Positions 34,888 to 45,139 of a DNA stretch of 64,000 nucleotides are shown in pieces; the stretch's first letter is position 1, and each line of letters opens with the position of its first letter. Source of the DNA: Candidatus Avispirillum faecium (lineage in GTDB: Bacteria > Bacillota > Clostridia > Oscillospirales > CAG-272); contig CAJFOI010000048.1 of assembly GCA_904396155.1 (NCBI GenBank), positions 30,396 to 94,395 on the forward strand. The letters run 5' to 3'. The position numbers and the translations under genes are program-made. The notes under the pieces are model-generated. The model saw only the letters and a program-made list of their open reading frames with translations. It searched no databases and was not told where the DNA came from.

Positions 34888-37800
34888 ATGACACATCGAC
34901 CAAAGTTCCGAAAAGACAAAGCAGGCATGTGTCTATTCAGGCGTATCACGGGCGTCTTTCTGGCCGCAACGCTTCTGTTGCCTGCCGGCGTATATCTGTC
35001 TCCAGGCAACCCGTTCGGTTTCAGCGCCCAGGCGGCTACAGAGGACGATAGCGGTCTGAACACACATGTGATCGATACCATCAGCCCTTCCCATGTAAAA
35101 TTTAACCTGTTTGACTACTGGGTTAATCAAAAAAGCAGCGGTGCAAACGACGGATGGAGCTCACAAGGAGGAATCAACGCCGATCACCCGCTGATCTTTA
35201 CCAACAACGGCTCCGGCTGCGGCGTGTGGAATTGGTGGACCGGTGCACATAATTACGGCACAGTGTCCCGGGGGCAGTACACAGGAATCGTGCAAGGCAC
35301 GCTGGGGAGCGACGGATATCCCCGCCTTGCCATTGGGAACAGCATCAGCGATGTCAATCGCGGCCAGGAATGGATTGAAGAAAACGGTCTATACGGAAAA
35401 ACCCAGGAATCTCTTGCCTATTTGTTTGATCCAGACGTACAAAATGATTTCAAAGATGTTTACGAAAACGTACAGGGACTTGTAAAATACGATGGAAACG
35501 GCGGATATGTTTACGACAGCCACGAAAACTATGCCTTCTTCCGGGAGGGGGCGGCAGGAGAACTGGGAACAAACGGAGAGCCCAGCGCAGGCTGTTTTGA
35601 AGTATACGACAGTTGGGGGCTGAAAGGCAGCTCCTCTACCAACGGTCAGTTTTTTCCCTTTGACGGTCCGGAAGATGTGTTTGTCCAAAACAGTCTTGGA
35701 GAATATGAAACCGATGCCTACGGTGCACTGGTTCCCAACGACAAAAACCCCAACGGAACAGATGCCAGTCAATTCAACCACTACCTGGGCATGTCTATGG
35801 AGGCGGTCTTTCTGCAACCGGAAGGCGGCAAAATTGACGCCGATACGCCCATGTCCTTCACCTTTTCCGGAGACGACGACGTGTGGATATTCATCGACAA
35901 TGTGCTGGTGGCAGACCTGGGCGGTATCCACGATGAGTGCTTTGCCGTCATAGACTTTGAAACCGGTGCGGTATACACCGGCAGAACACCGATCCTTCAA
36001 AATGCGGACGGAACATTTTCCGAAAATATCCCTACACTGCAGGAATTGCGAAATCCCGGGCAGACACGATTCATCTGGTACACCCGCAGCAACAATATTA
36101 ATAAAAACACAAGCGGATACTGGGCCGAATTCTCCGCAGACCATGGGATCAGGATCACCACACTGAAAGAGATTTTTGCATCCGCCGGCTACGATTCACA
36201 TCAGACTTGGGGCGACGAAAGCGGCATGAATGAGAACACCTTTGATCAAAATACCCAGCATGAGCTAAAGATGTTCTACCTGGAGCGCGGCGCAGGCGCT
36301 TCCAATCTGGTGTTGTCCTTTAACATGCTGGCGGTGCCTGCCTCCGGTGTCACCAAGACCGACCAGGACGGCCGCCCGGTGGAGGGCGCGGAGTTTGCCC
36401 TCTGGCCGGCGCAGCTGAGTGACACAGAAAGAGACGAATATGGTCATCCAGCGCCGGTGATTGGTGAAGACGGTCTGTACGTCGCTGATAAGAGTGACGG
36501 TACCCCCATCTGCACGGCGACTACAGACGAAAACGGCCATTTAAGCTTTGTGACGGATAAGCAGAAGATCATCAGCTTTCAGGAACGGGCGCAAAACGGA
36601 GATTTCTACTATGTACTGGAAGAAACACAGCAGCCTGTGGGGTATCGATCCAAAGGAGACATCTCCCTGTATTACAGCATCTACAATGAAAGTTCCAACG
36701 AAGGAGTTCTGCTTTCCTACAACTACTGGCAGACCGGTGCATACGCCCAAGCCAAACTGGACGTCACAATGACACAAAAACTCTACAAATACGAACTGGA
36801 CGCAGACGGTCGCCCTGTAGCCCAAACGCCCCTTGTGCCGAGGGACGAAAACGAAACGGAATATCTGGACGATGGAATTATCTTCGCCGTTCCCATTAAA
36901 CGGATGGACCCGGAAGGTTCACTATACGACGAATCCAATCAGCACGCCCTCTACGGCACGGCCAACACCGGCTGGACCCTAATGAGTGAGCCCATCAGCG
37001 ACAAGGCGTCGGTACTGAAAGCGGCCAGAGAAATGGAACGGGTGATGCGGGAAACCAGACAGACCGGCACCATTCTCGCCGAGCGCAACGCTCGCCAGCT
37101 TTTTCACGTGGAAATTACCAACATCCCCGGTGATGTAAAGTATACCTATCCCTATCTTATGGGGACAGGCAAAGAAGAGGAAAGCCAGTATAACATCGCC
37201 TTTTATTTTGCGCCGGATGCGCAAACACTCAACGAAATTACAGATCCCGAAACACTTGTCCGCATTGGTGCCGCAACGCCGGAAGGAGAAATGTTCCAGC
37301 GGCAGTATGCTTCCCAGTTCTATGTATCCAACACCTTCAACCGCCTGCGCGTGCAAAAGTTAGACAATCACGGCAACCGCCTGGAGGGTGCGGAATTCAG
37401 CATGTATCAAACGTACTCCACATGGCAGCGAAAAGGGTACGTCTGGGATGCAGAAAAAAAGCTTTACCGCAATCCCGATGTGGTAAACGAAGACGGAAGC
37501 CTGAAAGGCAGAGACGAAATCACTGGTACAGTCCCGTGGGACAAAGGAGTGACCAAATCCGGCGACAGTGCCGGAGCGGGAAGCATAGATCTGGATGGGG
37601 CTTTTATCTTTCCAACAGCATTCGATACATATATCTTCGGCGACGCGCATTTGACAAAAGATTATCAAATCCATCCAAACGATACCTCCACCTATATTGA
37701 GGAAGGTGAGTACGTTATTTTGGAGACCGGCGTACCATCGGATGGCTACCTCGTCAACGAGCAGCCGATCGCCGTCACGGTAAATAACGAGGGCGTATTT

Positions 37801-40458
37801 GCCGATGCGGGTGAAGTAAACGACGGTGTGCGGGTAGGCCAGTACGCCGGATGGGTCCTCAACTCCATGACCCAGTTCGCCACGGAAGGTGCAGTGGACG
37901 AAACACTGACCTTCTTAAGCAGCACACTCAAGGTACAAAATGAAGACGGCAGCCTTGCTTCCCCAATGGAGGGAGACATTACCTGGCTCAACAAATACAG
38001 CAACGAGAACAACCGCTATATCTGTCTGGCACAGGACGTTGGCCGCTATGTCACCGATGGACGTAATCTTTATCAGCTCACCGACGAGGGTACTCCGCAG
38101 CTTCACATCCGGCAGAACAGCGGCGTCACCGCCCAGGTCATCCTGCTGGATGGGTCGTATACCTCTTACAGCGGCACGGTGACAGTGAACAAAAGCAGCG
38201 AGGACGGTAATACATATCCTTTACAAGGGATCGCCACGGAAGGCACACTGGGCTTTTTTCTGCGGAAGGCTGGCGAACCCGAAGGGAAACAGACATTGGA
38301 CAGCGTGGTTATCAACGGCGTAACACTTACAGAAAATGTGGACTATCATGTCTATACCCCTCACGTTGAAGACCTGTCGGATTACGAGGATCTTTCCGAC
38401 CTGTTTTCCATTGAAACGTTGGTACAGGTATATGATCAAAGCGTGGGCGATCTGGAAGTCAGCAAGGCAACGGAAGACGTCGTTCCCGGTTCGGACGCGG
38501 ATGAAGAACTCTTTTTCTACCGGGTCTACGGCGTATGTGAGCACGCAACCCGCATTGTGCTGGCCGAGACCGACGAAAACGGAGCTGTCCTTGTGAACGA
38601 AGACGGCACACCGGTGCTAAATACGGAGTTTACCGGCACGCTGAATATACGCCTGCGGGAGAGTACAGGGGGAGAAATTCCTCAAATGACGGCCACCAAT
38701 GTAGCAGTGGATTTCCAAAACGGCGTCGGGCTGGTCTATCTGGAGCCGACCTACGCCGTAGAGCATGTCTACATCCCGGAAAACGAAAGCCATCCGGCTC
38801 ATGGCCTTGTAGGATTAGTAGAAACCCGTATCACTTTGGACGATCCCATCCGTGGTACAGCACAGGAAACCGCCCACCATATTGCCTTTGATATCGAGCT
38901 CCATCATGATATTACGTTTGATGAAGGCGTCGGTATTCTGTACCATGACCCGGCCTTTGTCATTGAAACAGTGAAGATCGACGGTATGACCTACTATGCC
39001 AACCCTGCAGAAGGACAAAAAGGGTTAGAAGCTACCAGCCGATTTAATTCTGCCAATATCGAACAGGTACAAAACCTTTCTGCAAATGCTGCGGTTTCCG
39101 TTACCTTTACCGAGACAGAAAACGGTTCCCTCAGCAGCCCGGACAGGGTAGTGACACAGGATGAGAACCGGAATGTTACGATCGTATCGGATGGCAGCGG
39201 CGGGTACAAACTAAAATACAATCTGCAATCCGAGACAAACGAGCAAGCGGTCGTAGGGCAGTTTGCCCTGTATGCAGGGCAGGAAATACATATTGGGGAT
39301 CTCTCTGGCGGTACGGTTTACTATATCTGTGAATATGCTGCCGGAAGCGGGAACGACGAAGGACGAACCGAACTTCAAAACGAATGGACAACAAAAATCG
39401 ACATTGTTCCCCAAGGTGTTAACGAAGGAACCGAACCAATAGACGACCGCTATGAAACGACAATGCCAGAATACCGGGCGGCGCGGGGTATTATCCGCCC
39501 CAACGCTACCCAAAAGGTGGAATTCACCAATATAGGCCGGGTGGGACAACTTTCCATTTCCAAAACAGTGACGGGAGCACAGGCAACAGAAAGCGATAGA
39601 CAGACAGATTTTTCCTTCACGGTAACTTTGAGAGACAAAGACGGTATGCTGCTGAAAGGCACATATCCCTATACGGGAAGCGCAATAAACGGCGTAGAAA
39701 TTCCTGCGGATGGTACCCTAACGCTCAATAACGGAACAGCGACTTTCACGCTTCGCCACGGCCAGTGCATTACCATATTGGACATTCCCCAAAATGCCAC
39801 CTATGAGGTATCTGAATCTCCAAACTCCAGTTATACCGTCACAGTTCCGGGAGACGCAGACAATGACACAAATCCGGACGGTATCGTCTTGGAAAATGAA
39901 ACGGTGCATGTTGATTTTACCAATATCAAGCGGAGCACATTTGCCTTTACCAAAGTAGCAGCGGAGGATACCGACATGCCGTTGGAGAAAGCCCGCTTCA
40001 CACTCTACTGGCTACAATGCACAGATCCGAAGCACCATGACCACACAGACGATTTGGTGAACGGCAGCACAGACTGCTGGATCCGTTTCAGCTCGGGAAT
40101 CAGTGACCGCCAGGGGAAGGTTTCGTTTTCCCGGTTATACGAAAATTCTCAGTACCGGCTGGTAGAAACCAAAGCTCCGAACGGGTATGTGCTTCCTGCC
40201 GGGCAATGGCGGATCACAACAGACGCAAACGGCCAGATCACCATTGAGGAAGTCTCAAACGGAACCCACAAGCCTCCGGCATTTAAGACAGATGACAACG
40301 GCAATTTACTTTTGCCAAACATGCGGTCGATAGACCTCCCCTCATTTGGCGGATCTGGAACAAATCCGTTTTTGATCGCAGGCACGCTGCTGATGCTGGC
40401 ATCAGCCGGAATGATTCTCGGTAGAAAGTTGTATAAAAAACATACAGCTTCTAAATAA
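34888..40458 (+). CDS. Giant pilus tip adhesin (SpaA/Cna_B, fibro-slime domain)
   Basis: This 1856-aa protein starts with a signal peptide (about residues 1-48, cut near SAQAA). A fibro-slime-like domain lies near residues 300-415 (PMSFTFSGDDDVWIFIDNVLVADLGGIHD). SpaA/Cna_B-type repeats include VTKTDQDGRPVEGAEFALW (about 487), VQKLDNHGNRLEGAEFSMY (about 818), a LSISKTVTGAQ domain (about 1555) and FAFTKVAAEDTDMPLEKARFTLYW (about 1686). The C-terminus has a sorting signal LPSFGGSG, a TM helix and a KKHTASK tail. The usual LPxTG Thr is Phe here. ATG 34888 is 9 nt after AGAGG; ATG 34882 is possible. Expression is probably gated by the inversion upstream. Confidence 0.88.
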   Translation: MTHRPKFRKDKAGMCLFRRITGVFLAATLLLPAGVYLSPGNPFGFSAQAATEDDSGLNTHVIDTISPSHVKFNLFDYWVNQKSSGANDGWSSQGGINADHPLIFTNNGSGCGVWNWWTGAHNYGTVSRGQYTGIVQGTLGSDGYPRLAIGNSISDVNRGQEWIEENGLYGKTQESLAYLFDPDVQNDFKDVYENVQGLVKYDGNGGYVYDSHENYAFFREGAAGELGTNGEPSAGCFEVYDSWGLKGSSSTNGQFFPFDGPEDVFVQNSLGEYETDAYGALVPNDKNPNGTDASQFNHYLGMSMEAVFLQPEGGKIDADTPMSFTFSGDDDVWIFIDNVLVADLGGIHDECFAVIDFETGAVYTGRTPILQNADGTFSENIPTLQELRNPGQTRFIWYTRSNNINKNTSGYWAEFSADHGIRITTLKEIFASAGYDSHQTWGDESGMNENTFDQNTQHELKMFYLERGAGASNLVLSFNMLAVPASGVTKTDQDGRPVEGAEFALWPAQLSDTERDEYGHPAPVIGEDGLYVADKSDGTPICTATTDENGHLSFVTDKQKIISFQERAQNGDFYYVLEETQQPVGYRSKGDISLYYSIYNESSNEGVLLSYNYWQTGAYAQAKLDVTMTQKLYKYELDADGRPVAQTPLVPRDENETEYLDDGIIFAVPIKRMDPEGSLYDESNQHALYGTANTGWTLMSEPISDKASVLKAAREMERVMRETRQTGTILAERNARQLFHVEITNIPGDVKYTYPYLMGTGKEEESQYNIAFYFAPDAQTLNEITDPETLVRIGAATPEGEMFQRQYASQFYVSNTFNRLRVQKLDNHGNRLEGAEFSMYQTYSTWQRKGYVWDAEKKLYRNPDVVNEDGSLKGRDEITGTVPWDKGVTKSGDSAGAGSIDLDGAFIFPTAFDTYIFGDAHLTKDYQIHPNDTSTYIEEGEYVILETGVPSDGYLVNEQPIAVTVNNEGVFADAGEVNDGVRVGQYAGWVLNSMTQFATEGAVDETLTFLSSTLKVQNEDGSLASPMEGDITWLNKYSNENNRYICLAQDVGRYVTDGRNLYQLTDEGTPQLHIRQNSGVTAQVILLDGSYTSYSGTVTVNKSSEDGNTYPLQGIATEGTLGFFLRKAGEPEGKQTLDSVVINGVTLTENVDYHVYTPHVEDLSDYEDLSDLFSIETLVQVYDQSVGDLEVSKATEDVVPGSDADEELFFYRVYGVCEHATRIVLAETDENGAVLVNEDGTPVLNTEFTGTLNIRLRESTGGEIPQMTATNVAVDFQNGVGLVYLEPTYAVEHVYIPENESHPAHGLVGLVETRITLDDPIRGTAQETAHHIAFDIELHHDITFDEGVGILYHDPAFVIETVKIDGMTYYANPAEGQKGLEATSRFNSANIEQVQNLSANAAVSVTFTETENGSLSSPDRVVTQDENRNVTIVSDGSGGYKLKYNLQSETNEQAVVGQFALYAGQEIHIGDLSGGTVYYICEYAAGSGNDEGRTELQNEWTTKIDIVPQGVNEGTEPIDDRYETTMPEYRAARGIIRPNATQKVEFTNIGRVGQLSISKTVTGAQATESDRQTDFSFTVTLRDKDGMLLKGTYPYTGSAINGVEIPADGTLTLNNGTATFTLRHGQCITILDIPQNATYEVSESPNSSYTVTVPGDADNDTNPDGIVLENETVHVDFTNIKRSTFAFTKVAAEDTDMPLEKARFTLYWLQCTDPKHHDHTDDLVNGSTDCWIRFSSGISDRQGKVSFSRLYENSQYRLVETKAPNGYVLPAGQWRITTDANGQITIEEVSNGTHKPPAFKTDDNGNLLLPNMRSIDLPSFGGSGTNPFLIAGTLLMLASAGMILGRKLYKKHTASK

Positions 40459-40477
40459 AAGAAAAAAGGAGAAAGAC

Positions 40478-42073
40478 ATGATGCAAACACACAAAACCCT
40501 ATCCAAGGTATTGGTGGTCTGTTTGACACTGGTGATGATGGTCAGTATGTTTGTCGCCAATACTTCTGCCATCGACGATACCGACAAAGGTACAATTACC
40601 GTAAGCGGCGTAGAAGACGATGTCACCGTCAGTGCCTACCGGCTCATGGATGTGACATACGATTACACGGCCGATCAGCCGGTACAGCCAGTCTATACCT
40701 GGACAAACGCAGTAGCCGGCTGGGTGCGGGAAAACAATCCCACCTATATCGGGGCAGAAAACGACAACAGCGTACAGCCTGCCTTCAGCACGGCACAAAC
40801 AGATGCAATAGCAGCGTTTTATGACGCACTGGCTGCAGCCATCAAAAGCGGAGAGTTGACCGTCCACTCTGTAGACCGTACCGGCAGCGGAGACATAGAA
40901 AATCTCCCTATGGGAAACTACCTCATCCTCATTGAAAACGGGATGCGGGTTTACCGTCCCTCCGCAGTAAATCTGATTCCGGAATGGAACGCGGAAAGCG
41001 AGGTATGGGAAATAACGTCGCCCGCTCAGGTAGAGGTCAAATCCAGTGAGCTGACGATCGAAAAAACGGTCCGGGCACCTGGAACAGAAACCGGCAAGGA
41101 ATCGGACAACGCCAATATCGGAGACACAATAACCTATGATATTCTCGTCGATGTACCCCAGTTTCCGACAAATGCACTGGTAAAAAACTATGCTGTCAGC
41201 GACATTCTTCCCGCCGGACTTACCAGAACGGAGGATCCCATTTTGGTATACGGCGTAAAATCCGGTGAACCGGAAAGTCCGCTGATACAGAATACGCACT
41301 ACACACAGGGAACCACACGTCCCAGCAGCGGCAGTATCTCCACATTTACCCTTACCTTTGATTATACACAGATCCAGACCTATGAAAAAATTCACATCCA
41401 GTACACCGCCACGTTAAACGGCAGTGCCGAACTTGGGGAAACGGGCAATGTCAACACCGCATATTTGGATTACAGCAACAACCCTTACACCGAGGAAAGC
41501 TGGAAATCCCAGGACGACAGTGCCACCATTTATACCTACGGTCTGAACATTGACAAGGTAGACGGCGACGACAACGCGGTCTTCCTCGCAGGCGCTGAAT
41601 TCTCACTTTATACCTCACAGGAGAACGCGGAAGGAAAAAATTCCCCTGTCTTATTCATCCGGGAATCCGAAGGGGTATATCGAAAAGCATTGGAAAATGA
41701 AGAAGGGACGGCCGCACTTACAGTGGGTTCCGGTGAAAATGGAAGTACAAAGGGAAACCTGGTACTCAAGGGGCTGGACGAAACAACCTGGTATCTGGTG
41801 GAAAACCGGGCGCCGGACGGATACAACCTGCTGAATGCTCCGGTATCCATTACAATTACGGACACCAAAGAAAACACACTGGACGGAAAAGTGACCGATG
41901 CCGACATTGTCACCGGCCTTGTACCGCTGACTGTGGAAAATGACAACGGATTCCAGTTGCCCGTCACCGGAGGCATGGGTACCGTTTTGTTTACCGCCGC
42001 AGGTGTGGTATTGATGGGAGCGGGCGCCGTGCTGTTCTTCATCCTTCGCAAAAAGAAAAAAGCAGAGCGCTGA
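40478..42073 (+). CDS. LPXTG-anchored major pilin (SpaH/EbpB type)
   Basis: This 531-aa protein has a signal peptide (VLVVCLTLVMMVSMFVANTSA), an N-terminal domain and two or three Cna_B-like domains with isopeptide-type segments (LTIEKTV, LNIDKVDGDDNAVFLAGAEFSLY). A classic sorting signal LPVTGG (about residue 493) is followed by a TM helix and RKKKKAER. The usual pilin motif YPKN is not seen; a Lys in AQVEVKSSEL occupies the expected place. It forms the shaft polymerised by class C sortases. AAAGGAG lies before the start, 19 nt after the tip gene. Confidence 0.9.
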   Translation: MMQTHKTLSKVLVVCLTLVMMVSMFVANTSAIDDTDKGTITVSGVEDDVTVSAYRLMDVTYDYTADQPVQPVYTWTNAVAGWVRENNPTYIGAENDNSVQPAFSTAQTDAIAAFYDALAAAIKSGELTVHSVDRTGSGDIENLPMGNYLILIENGMRVYRPSAVNLIPEWNAESEVWEITSPAQVEVKSSELTIEKTVRAPGTETGKESDNANIGDTITYDILVDVPQFPTNALVKNYAVSDILPAGLTRTEDPILVYGVKSGEPESPLIQNTHYTQGTTRPSSGSISTFTLTFDYTQIQTYEKIHIQYTATLNGSAELGETGNVNTAYLDYSNNPYTEESWKSQDDSATIYTYGLNIDKVDGDDNAVFLAGAEFSLYTSQENAEGKNSPVLFIRESEGVYRKALENEEGTAALTVGSGENGSTKGNLVLKGLDETTWYLVENRAPDGYNLLNAPVSITITDTKENTLDGKVTDADIVTGLVPLTVENDNGFQLPVTGGMGTVLFTAAGVVLMGAGAVLFFILRKKKKAER

Positions 42074-42097
42074 ACGAGTAAAACACCGGCGCATTTG

Positions 42098-42119
42098 GGC
42101 GGGACAACACTGTCCCGCC
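42098..42119 (+). terminator. Hairpin between pilin and sortase genes
   Basis: GGCGGGACA, ACAC loop and TGTCCCGCC, followed by TCTCCATTTTT. It is probably a leaky terminator that lowers sortase expression relative to pilin. Confidence 0.65.
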
Positions 42120-42153
42120 TCTCCATTTTTCAAATTCACAGGAGAATCATCCC

Positions 42154-43050
42154 ATGAGGCAAAAAAACACAGCCGGCAAAAACAGAGGAAATCCAGCCGT
42201 CACTGTTTTTGCCATTCTGCTTTTTTTGGCCGGCGCTGCGGTGTTTCTGTACCCCACGGTGAGCAACTGGCTGGCGGAGATCCACCAGTCCGGCGTAATA
42301 CAAGCATATGAGACACAGCTGGCCGCCGCAGATGCAGATTTTTATGGGGTGCAGTGGCAGCGTGCACGGGAATACAACGAAAGCCTCGTCGGGAATCCGG
42401 TTCGGGACCCTTTCATCCCCGGCACCGGCTATGCCCTTCCGGAAAACTATCTGGACTGTTTGAATATAAACGGCATCATGGGGTACATTGAAATTCCAAA
42501 AATATCCGTGCGGCTACCCATTTACCATGGAACCAGTGAAGCAGTTCTGGAAAAAGGAGTAGGTCACGTGGAATCCACCGCACTTCCCATTGGAGGCGAT
42601 TTTACCCATGCGGTACTTACCGGCCACCGCGGCCTTCCCAGCGCCGCTTTGTTTACCGATCTGGATCAGCTGAAAATCGGAGATCAGTTTTATATTCACG
42701 TATTGGACCAAATCCTGGCTTATACGGTGGATGAGATCCACACCGTGCTGCCGGATGACACAGAAAAGCTAAAAGCTGTAGAGGGACAGGATCTCATAAC
42801 TCTGATCACCTGCACGCCTTACGGCGTCAACACCCACCGGCTCCTGGTGCGGGGGACGCGCATTCCATATATACCAAAGGAGGCAGATGCATACCGGCAA
42901 ACAGCAGGACTTGTCTCCGTGCTGGGATGGGATGTACAGCTGCAATCTCTCGGCACGGCATCCGGTGGGCTTCTCCTGACGATCATCTTTGTCACCGTCC
43001 TGCTGGTTCGCAGAAGACGCAAAAGAAAGGAGGGACGGCGTGGAACGTAA
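42154..43050 (+). CDS. Class C sortase 1
   Basis: This 298-aa protein has an N-terminal TM helix (about residues 14-34), the sortase barrel and a C-terminal TM helix (LLLTIIFVTVLLV) with an RRRKRKEGRR tail, as class C enzymes have. The catalytic His is in VLTGHRGLPSA, Cys in LITCTPYGVNTHR and Arg in LLVRG. A lid-like segment VRDPFIPGTG precedes the core. It joins pilin subunits through Lys isopeptide bonds. It overlaps the second sortase gene by 11 nt. Confidence 0.93.
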   Translation: MRQKNTAGKNRGNPAVTVFAILLFLAGAAVFLYPTVSNWLAEIHQSGVIQAYETQLAAADADFYGVQWQRAREYNESLVGNPVRDPFIPGTGYALPENYLDCLNINGIMGYIEIPKISVRLPIYHGTSEAVLEKGVGHVESTALPIGGDFTHAVLTGHRGLPSAALFTDLDQLKIGDQFYIHVLDQILAYTVDEIHTVLPDDTEKLKAVEGQDLITLITCTPYGVNTHRLLVRGTRIPYIPKEADAYRQTAGLVSVLGWDVQLQSLGTASGGLLLTIIFVTVLLVRRRRKRKEGRRGT

Positions 43051-43780
43051 CGCAAAAAGGAAAAGCCGTTGCCGGCGGCTGACGATCGTCGCTGTCGTAC
43101 TGTCTCTTGCCGGCCTGACCATACTGCTTTTTCCCGCATGCACCGATTTTCTTTACAGGGAAGGCGTGCGGCAACAAAAAGCAAGCTTTATACGGCAAAC
43201 AGAAGAAACTTCGAAAAACACACCGAAAGAATTCGGCACTTCCCTCCCCTTTGAGGAATTGTATCAGGAACTGAAACGCCGCAACGAAACATTGTTTTTA
43301 GAAAAGCAAAAGGAATTGAAGGATCCGTTTTCCTACCAGCAGCCGGATATCGACCTGTCCGAATATGGGCTAAAGGGAGGCATCATCGGGTTTGTCTCCA
43401 TTCCCAAAATGAACGTGGAACTGCCGATTTTGCTGGGTGCCAACATGGAAAACATGCGAGCGGGCGCCGTGCATCTGACGGAAACCTCTTACCCTATCGG
43501 CGGGGAAAATACCAACTGCGTACTGGCGGCTCACCGGGGTGCCAGTCATACAGCTATGTTCCGGGATATTGAAAAACTGGAAATCGGCGACGAAATTTAC
43601 ATTGAAAACTTTCGGCAAACCCTGACCTATCGTGTAGCCCAGCTTCGGATTATTTCTCCCACCGATGTGCAGGATTTGCTGATCCAAGAAGGACGTGATC
43701 TGGTGACGCTAATCACCTGTCATCCTTACCGGCACAATTCCCAGCGGTATGTAGTTTACTGCCAGCGGGTATATCCATAA
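43040..43780 (+). CDS. Class C sortase 2
   Basis: This 246-aa protein starts at GTG 43040, set by AAAGGAGG six bases upstream. It has an N-terminal TM helix, a class C-like lid segment (KDPFSYQQPDIDLSEYG), the catalytic His in VLAAHRGASH, Cys in LITCHPYRHNSQRYV, and Arg. Unlike sortase 1 it lacks a C-terminal TM helix. Two sortases in one pilus operon usually split tip attachment and shaft polymerisation; that division is inferred here. Confidence 0.9.
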   Translation: MERNAKRKSRCRRLTIVAVVLSLAGLTILLFPACTDFLYREGVRQQKASFIRQTEETSKNTPKEFGTSLPFEELYQELKRRNETLFLEKQKELKDPFSYQQPDIDLSEYGLKGGIIGFVSIPKMNVELPILLGANMENMRAGAVHLTETSYPIGGENTNCVLAAHRGASHTAMFRDIEKLEIGDEIYIENFRQTLTYRVAQLRIISPTDVQDLLIQEGRDLVTLITCHPYRHNSQRYVVYCQRVYP

Positions 43781-43807
43781 AAACAATATGGTGAACAAGA
43801 AAGAACC

Positions 43808-43836
43808 ATTTTGAAAAACGCCTGATTTTTCAAAAT
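43808..43836 (+). terminator. AT-rich hairpin after the pilus operon
   Basis: ATTTTGAAAAA (43808-43818) and its exact complement (43826-43836) flank a 7-nt loop. Confidence 0.55.
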
Positions 43837-43840
43837 TATC

Positions 43841-43869
43841 TTGATGCTGTACAGAGTTTCTGGCATAAT
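43841..43869 (+). promoter_or_regulatory. Promoter of the flavodoxin-like pair
   Basis: TTGATG (43841-43846) and CATAAT (43864-43869) are 17 nt apart, just after the pilus operon terminator. Confidence 0.6.
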
Positions 43870-43925
43870 ATATATAAGGGAAAGGACCAGCAAAACATTT
43901 GATAGGAAGAAATGGGGAGAGCATT

Positions 43926-44438
43926 ATGCGGCTAATCGTAAGCGACAGGCCTCTAAATCTGGACGTATGCAAGCTTGCGCATACAGAATGCATCGACCTG
44001 TCCAAATTAAAGATCGCAAATTGCATCGGATGCTTTGGCTGCTGGGTAAAAACTCCCGGAAGGTGTGTCATCCGGGATGACGCTGTTCAGGTTTACCCGC
44101 GTATTGCTGAAAGCAATCAAGTGATGTATATAAGCAAAGTCAAATACGGAAGCTATGACTCCCCCATGAAAACAATGCTTGAGCGTTCCCTTCCCATCCA
44201 GCAGGCATTTATCCGCCTGGTTGACGGAGAAACGCATCATATTCAGCGAAATGTAACTTCCAAACAAGCTGTAATCATCGGATACGGAGATATATCCGAC
44301 GAGGAAAAGGCCGTTTTTTGCCAGCTCATTGCGCGCAACGCCAAAAATATGCAGTTTGAAAACTACCGTGTGATTTTTACCACAGAAGACGCTTTGGAAG
44401 AAGCGGTCCAAAACGAGGTGCTGGCATGGGGAAAGTAA
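43926..44438 (+). CDS. Flavodoxin-family (FMN reductase-like) protein with Cys cluster
   Basis: This 170-aa protein resembles the NADPH-dependent FMN reductase/flavodoxin fold. ANCIGCFGCWVKTPGRCVIRDD is the CxxCxxC-type segment found in iron-sulfur flavoproteins of anaerobes, and KYGSYDSPMKTMLERSLP follows the usual pattern. However, the N-terminus is short and lacks the typical phosphate-binding loop, which the next gene may supply. GGGGAGAGC lies before ATG 43926. It overlaps the next gene by 13 nt. Confidence 0.75.
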   Translation: MRLIVSDRPLNLDVCKLAHTECIDLSKLKIANCIGCFGCWVKTPGRCVIRDDAVQVYPRIAESNQVMYISKVKYGSYDSPMKTMLERSLPIQQAFIRLVDGETHHIQRNVTSKQAVIIGYGDISDEEKAVFCQLIARNAKNMQFENYRVIFTTEDALEEAVQNEVLAWGK

Positions 44439-45034
44439 TGATAATCAATGCAAGTCCCAGAGAGGCAAAATCAAATTCCAAAAAATATGCCGCCCTGTTT
44501 GCAAAACACTGCCAATGGGATACAGAATACTATCCTGTATCCAAATCAAATCACGCAGAACTATGCCGTAAAATGGAGCAGTTTTCAGATGTTTTATTTG
44601 TTTTTCCTCTCTATGTCGACAGCATCCCCTCTCCCCTTTTACGCTTTCTAAAAACATTGGAGGAAAATGCACCTTCCCACAAACCTGTCATATCTGTTCT
44701 TATAAACTGCGGCTTTATCGAGCCGGAACAAAACGATGTCGCTGTAAAAACCGTGCGGCTATTTTGCAGAAAAAATGGGGTTCCCTTCGGCTCTGTCTTG
44801 AAAATTGGAAGCGGGGAGGCAATTCTCACAACACCTCTGCGGATTTTTATAAGCGCAAAAATCAAGAGATTTGCTGCCTCCATAACCACTGCAAAGTACA
44901 AAACCATGCAAAGCACCATGCCCATATCCAAAAAAATGTTTCTGAAAGCATCCTCTGTTTACTGGGAAAACTACGGTAAGAAAAACGGCATTACAAAAGA
45001 GCAGATGATGACAATGCAAATTGAAGGAAAATGA
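44426..45034 (+). CDS. NAD(P)H-dependent oxidoreductase, flavodoxin fold
   Basis: This 202-aa protein starts with KVMIINASPREAKSNSKKYA, the flavin phosphate-binding loop of the flavodoxin/FMN reductase superfamily, and has VLFVFPLYVDSIPSPLLRFLKTLEE as the second flavin-contact segment. It probably acts with the overlapping upstream protein as one redox unit, as the two have complementary features. The electron partners are unknown. Confidence 0.78.
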   Translation: MGKVMIINASPREAKSNSKKYAALFAKHCQWDTEYYPVSKSNHAELCRKMEQFSDVLFVFPLYVDSIPSPLLRFLKTLEENAPSHKPVISVLINCGFIEPEQNDVAVKTVRLFCRKNGVPFGSVLKIGSGEAILTTPLRIFISAKIKRFAASITTAKYKTMQSTMPISKKMFLKASSVYWENYGKKNGITKEQMMTMQIEGK

Positions 45035-45082
45035 GTGCAGACCCAAGGGGCCCCGCCTGCAAGCATTGCTGTATAAACAGTC

Positions 45083-45117
45083 AAAAAGATCCCGGCATGT
45101 TCTGCCGGGATCTTTTT
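45083..45117. terminator. Bidirectional terminator
   Basis: A perfect 15-bp stem (AAAAAGATCCCGGCA at 45083-45097 against 45103-45117) lies between convergent genes, with A and T runs at both ends. Confidence 0.88.
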
Positions 45118-45139
45118 ACGATAAAAATGAAAATGGAAC

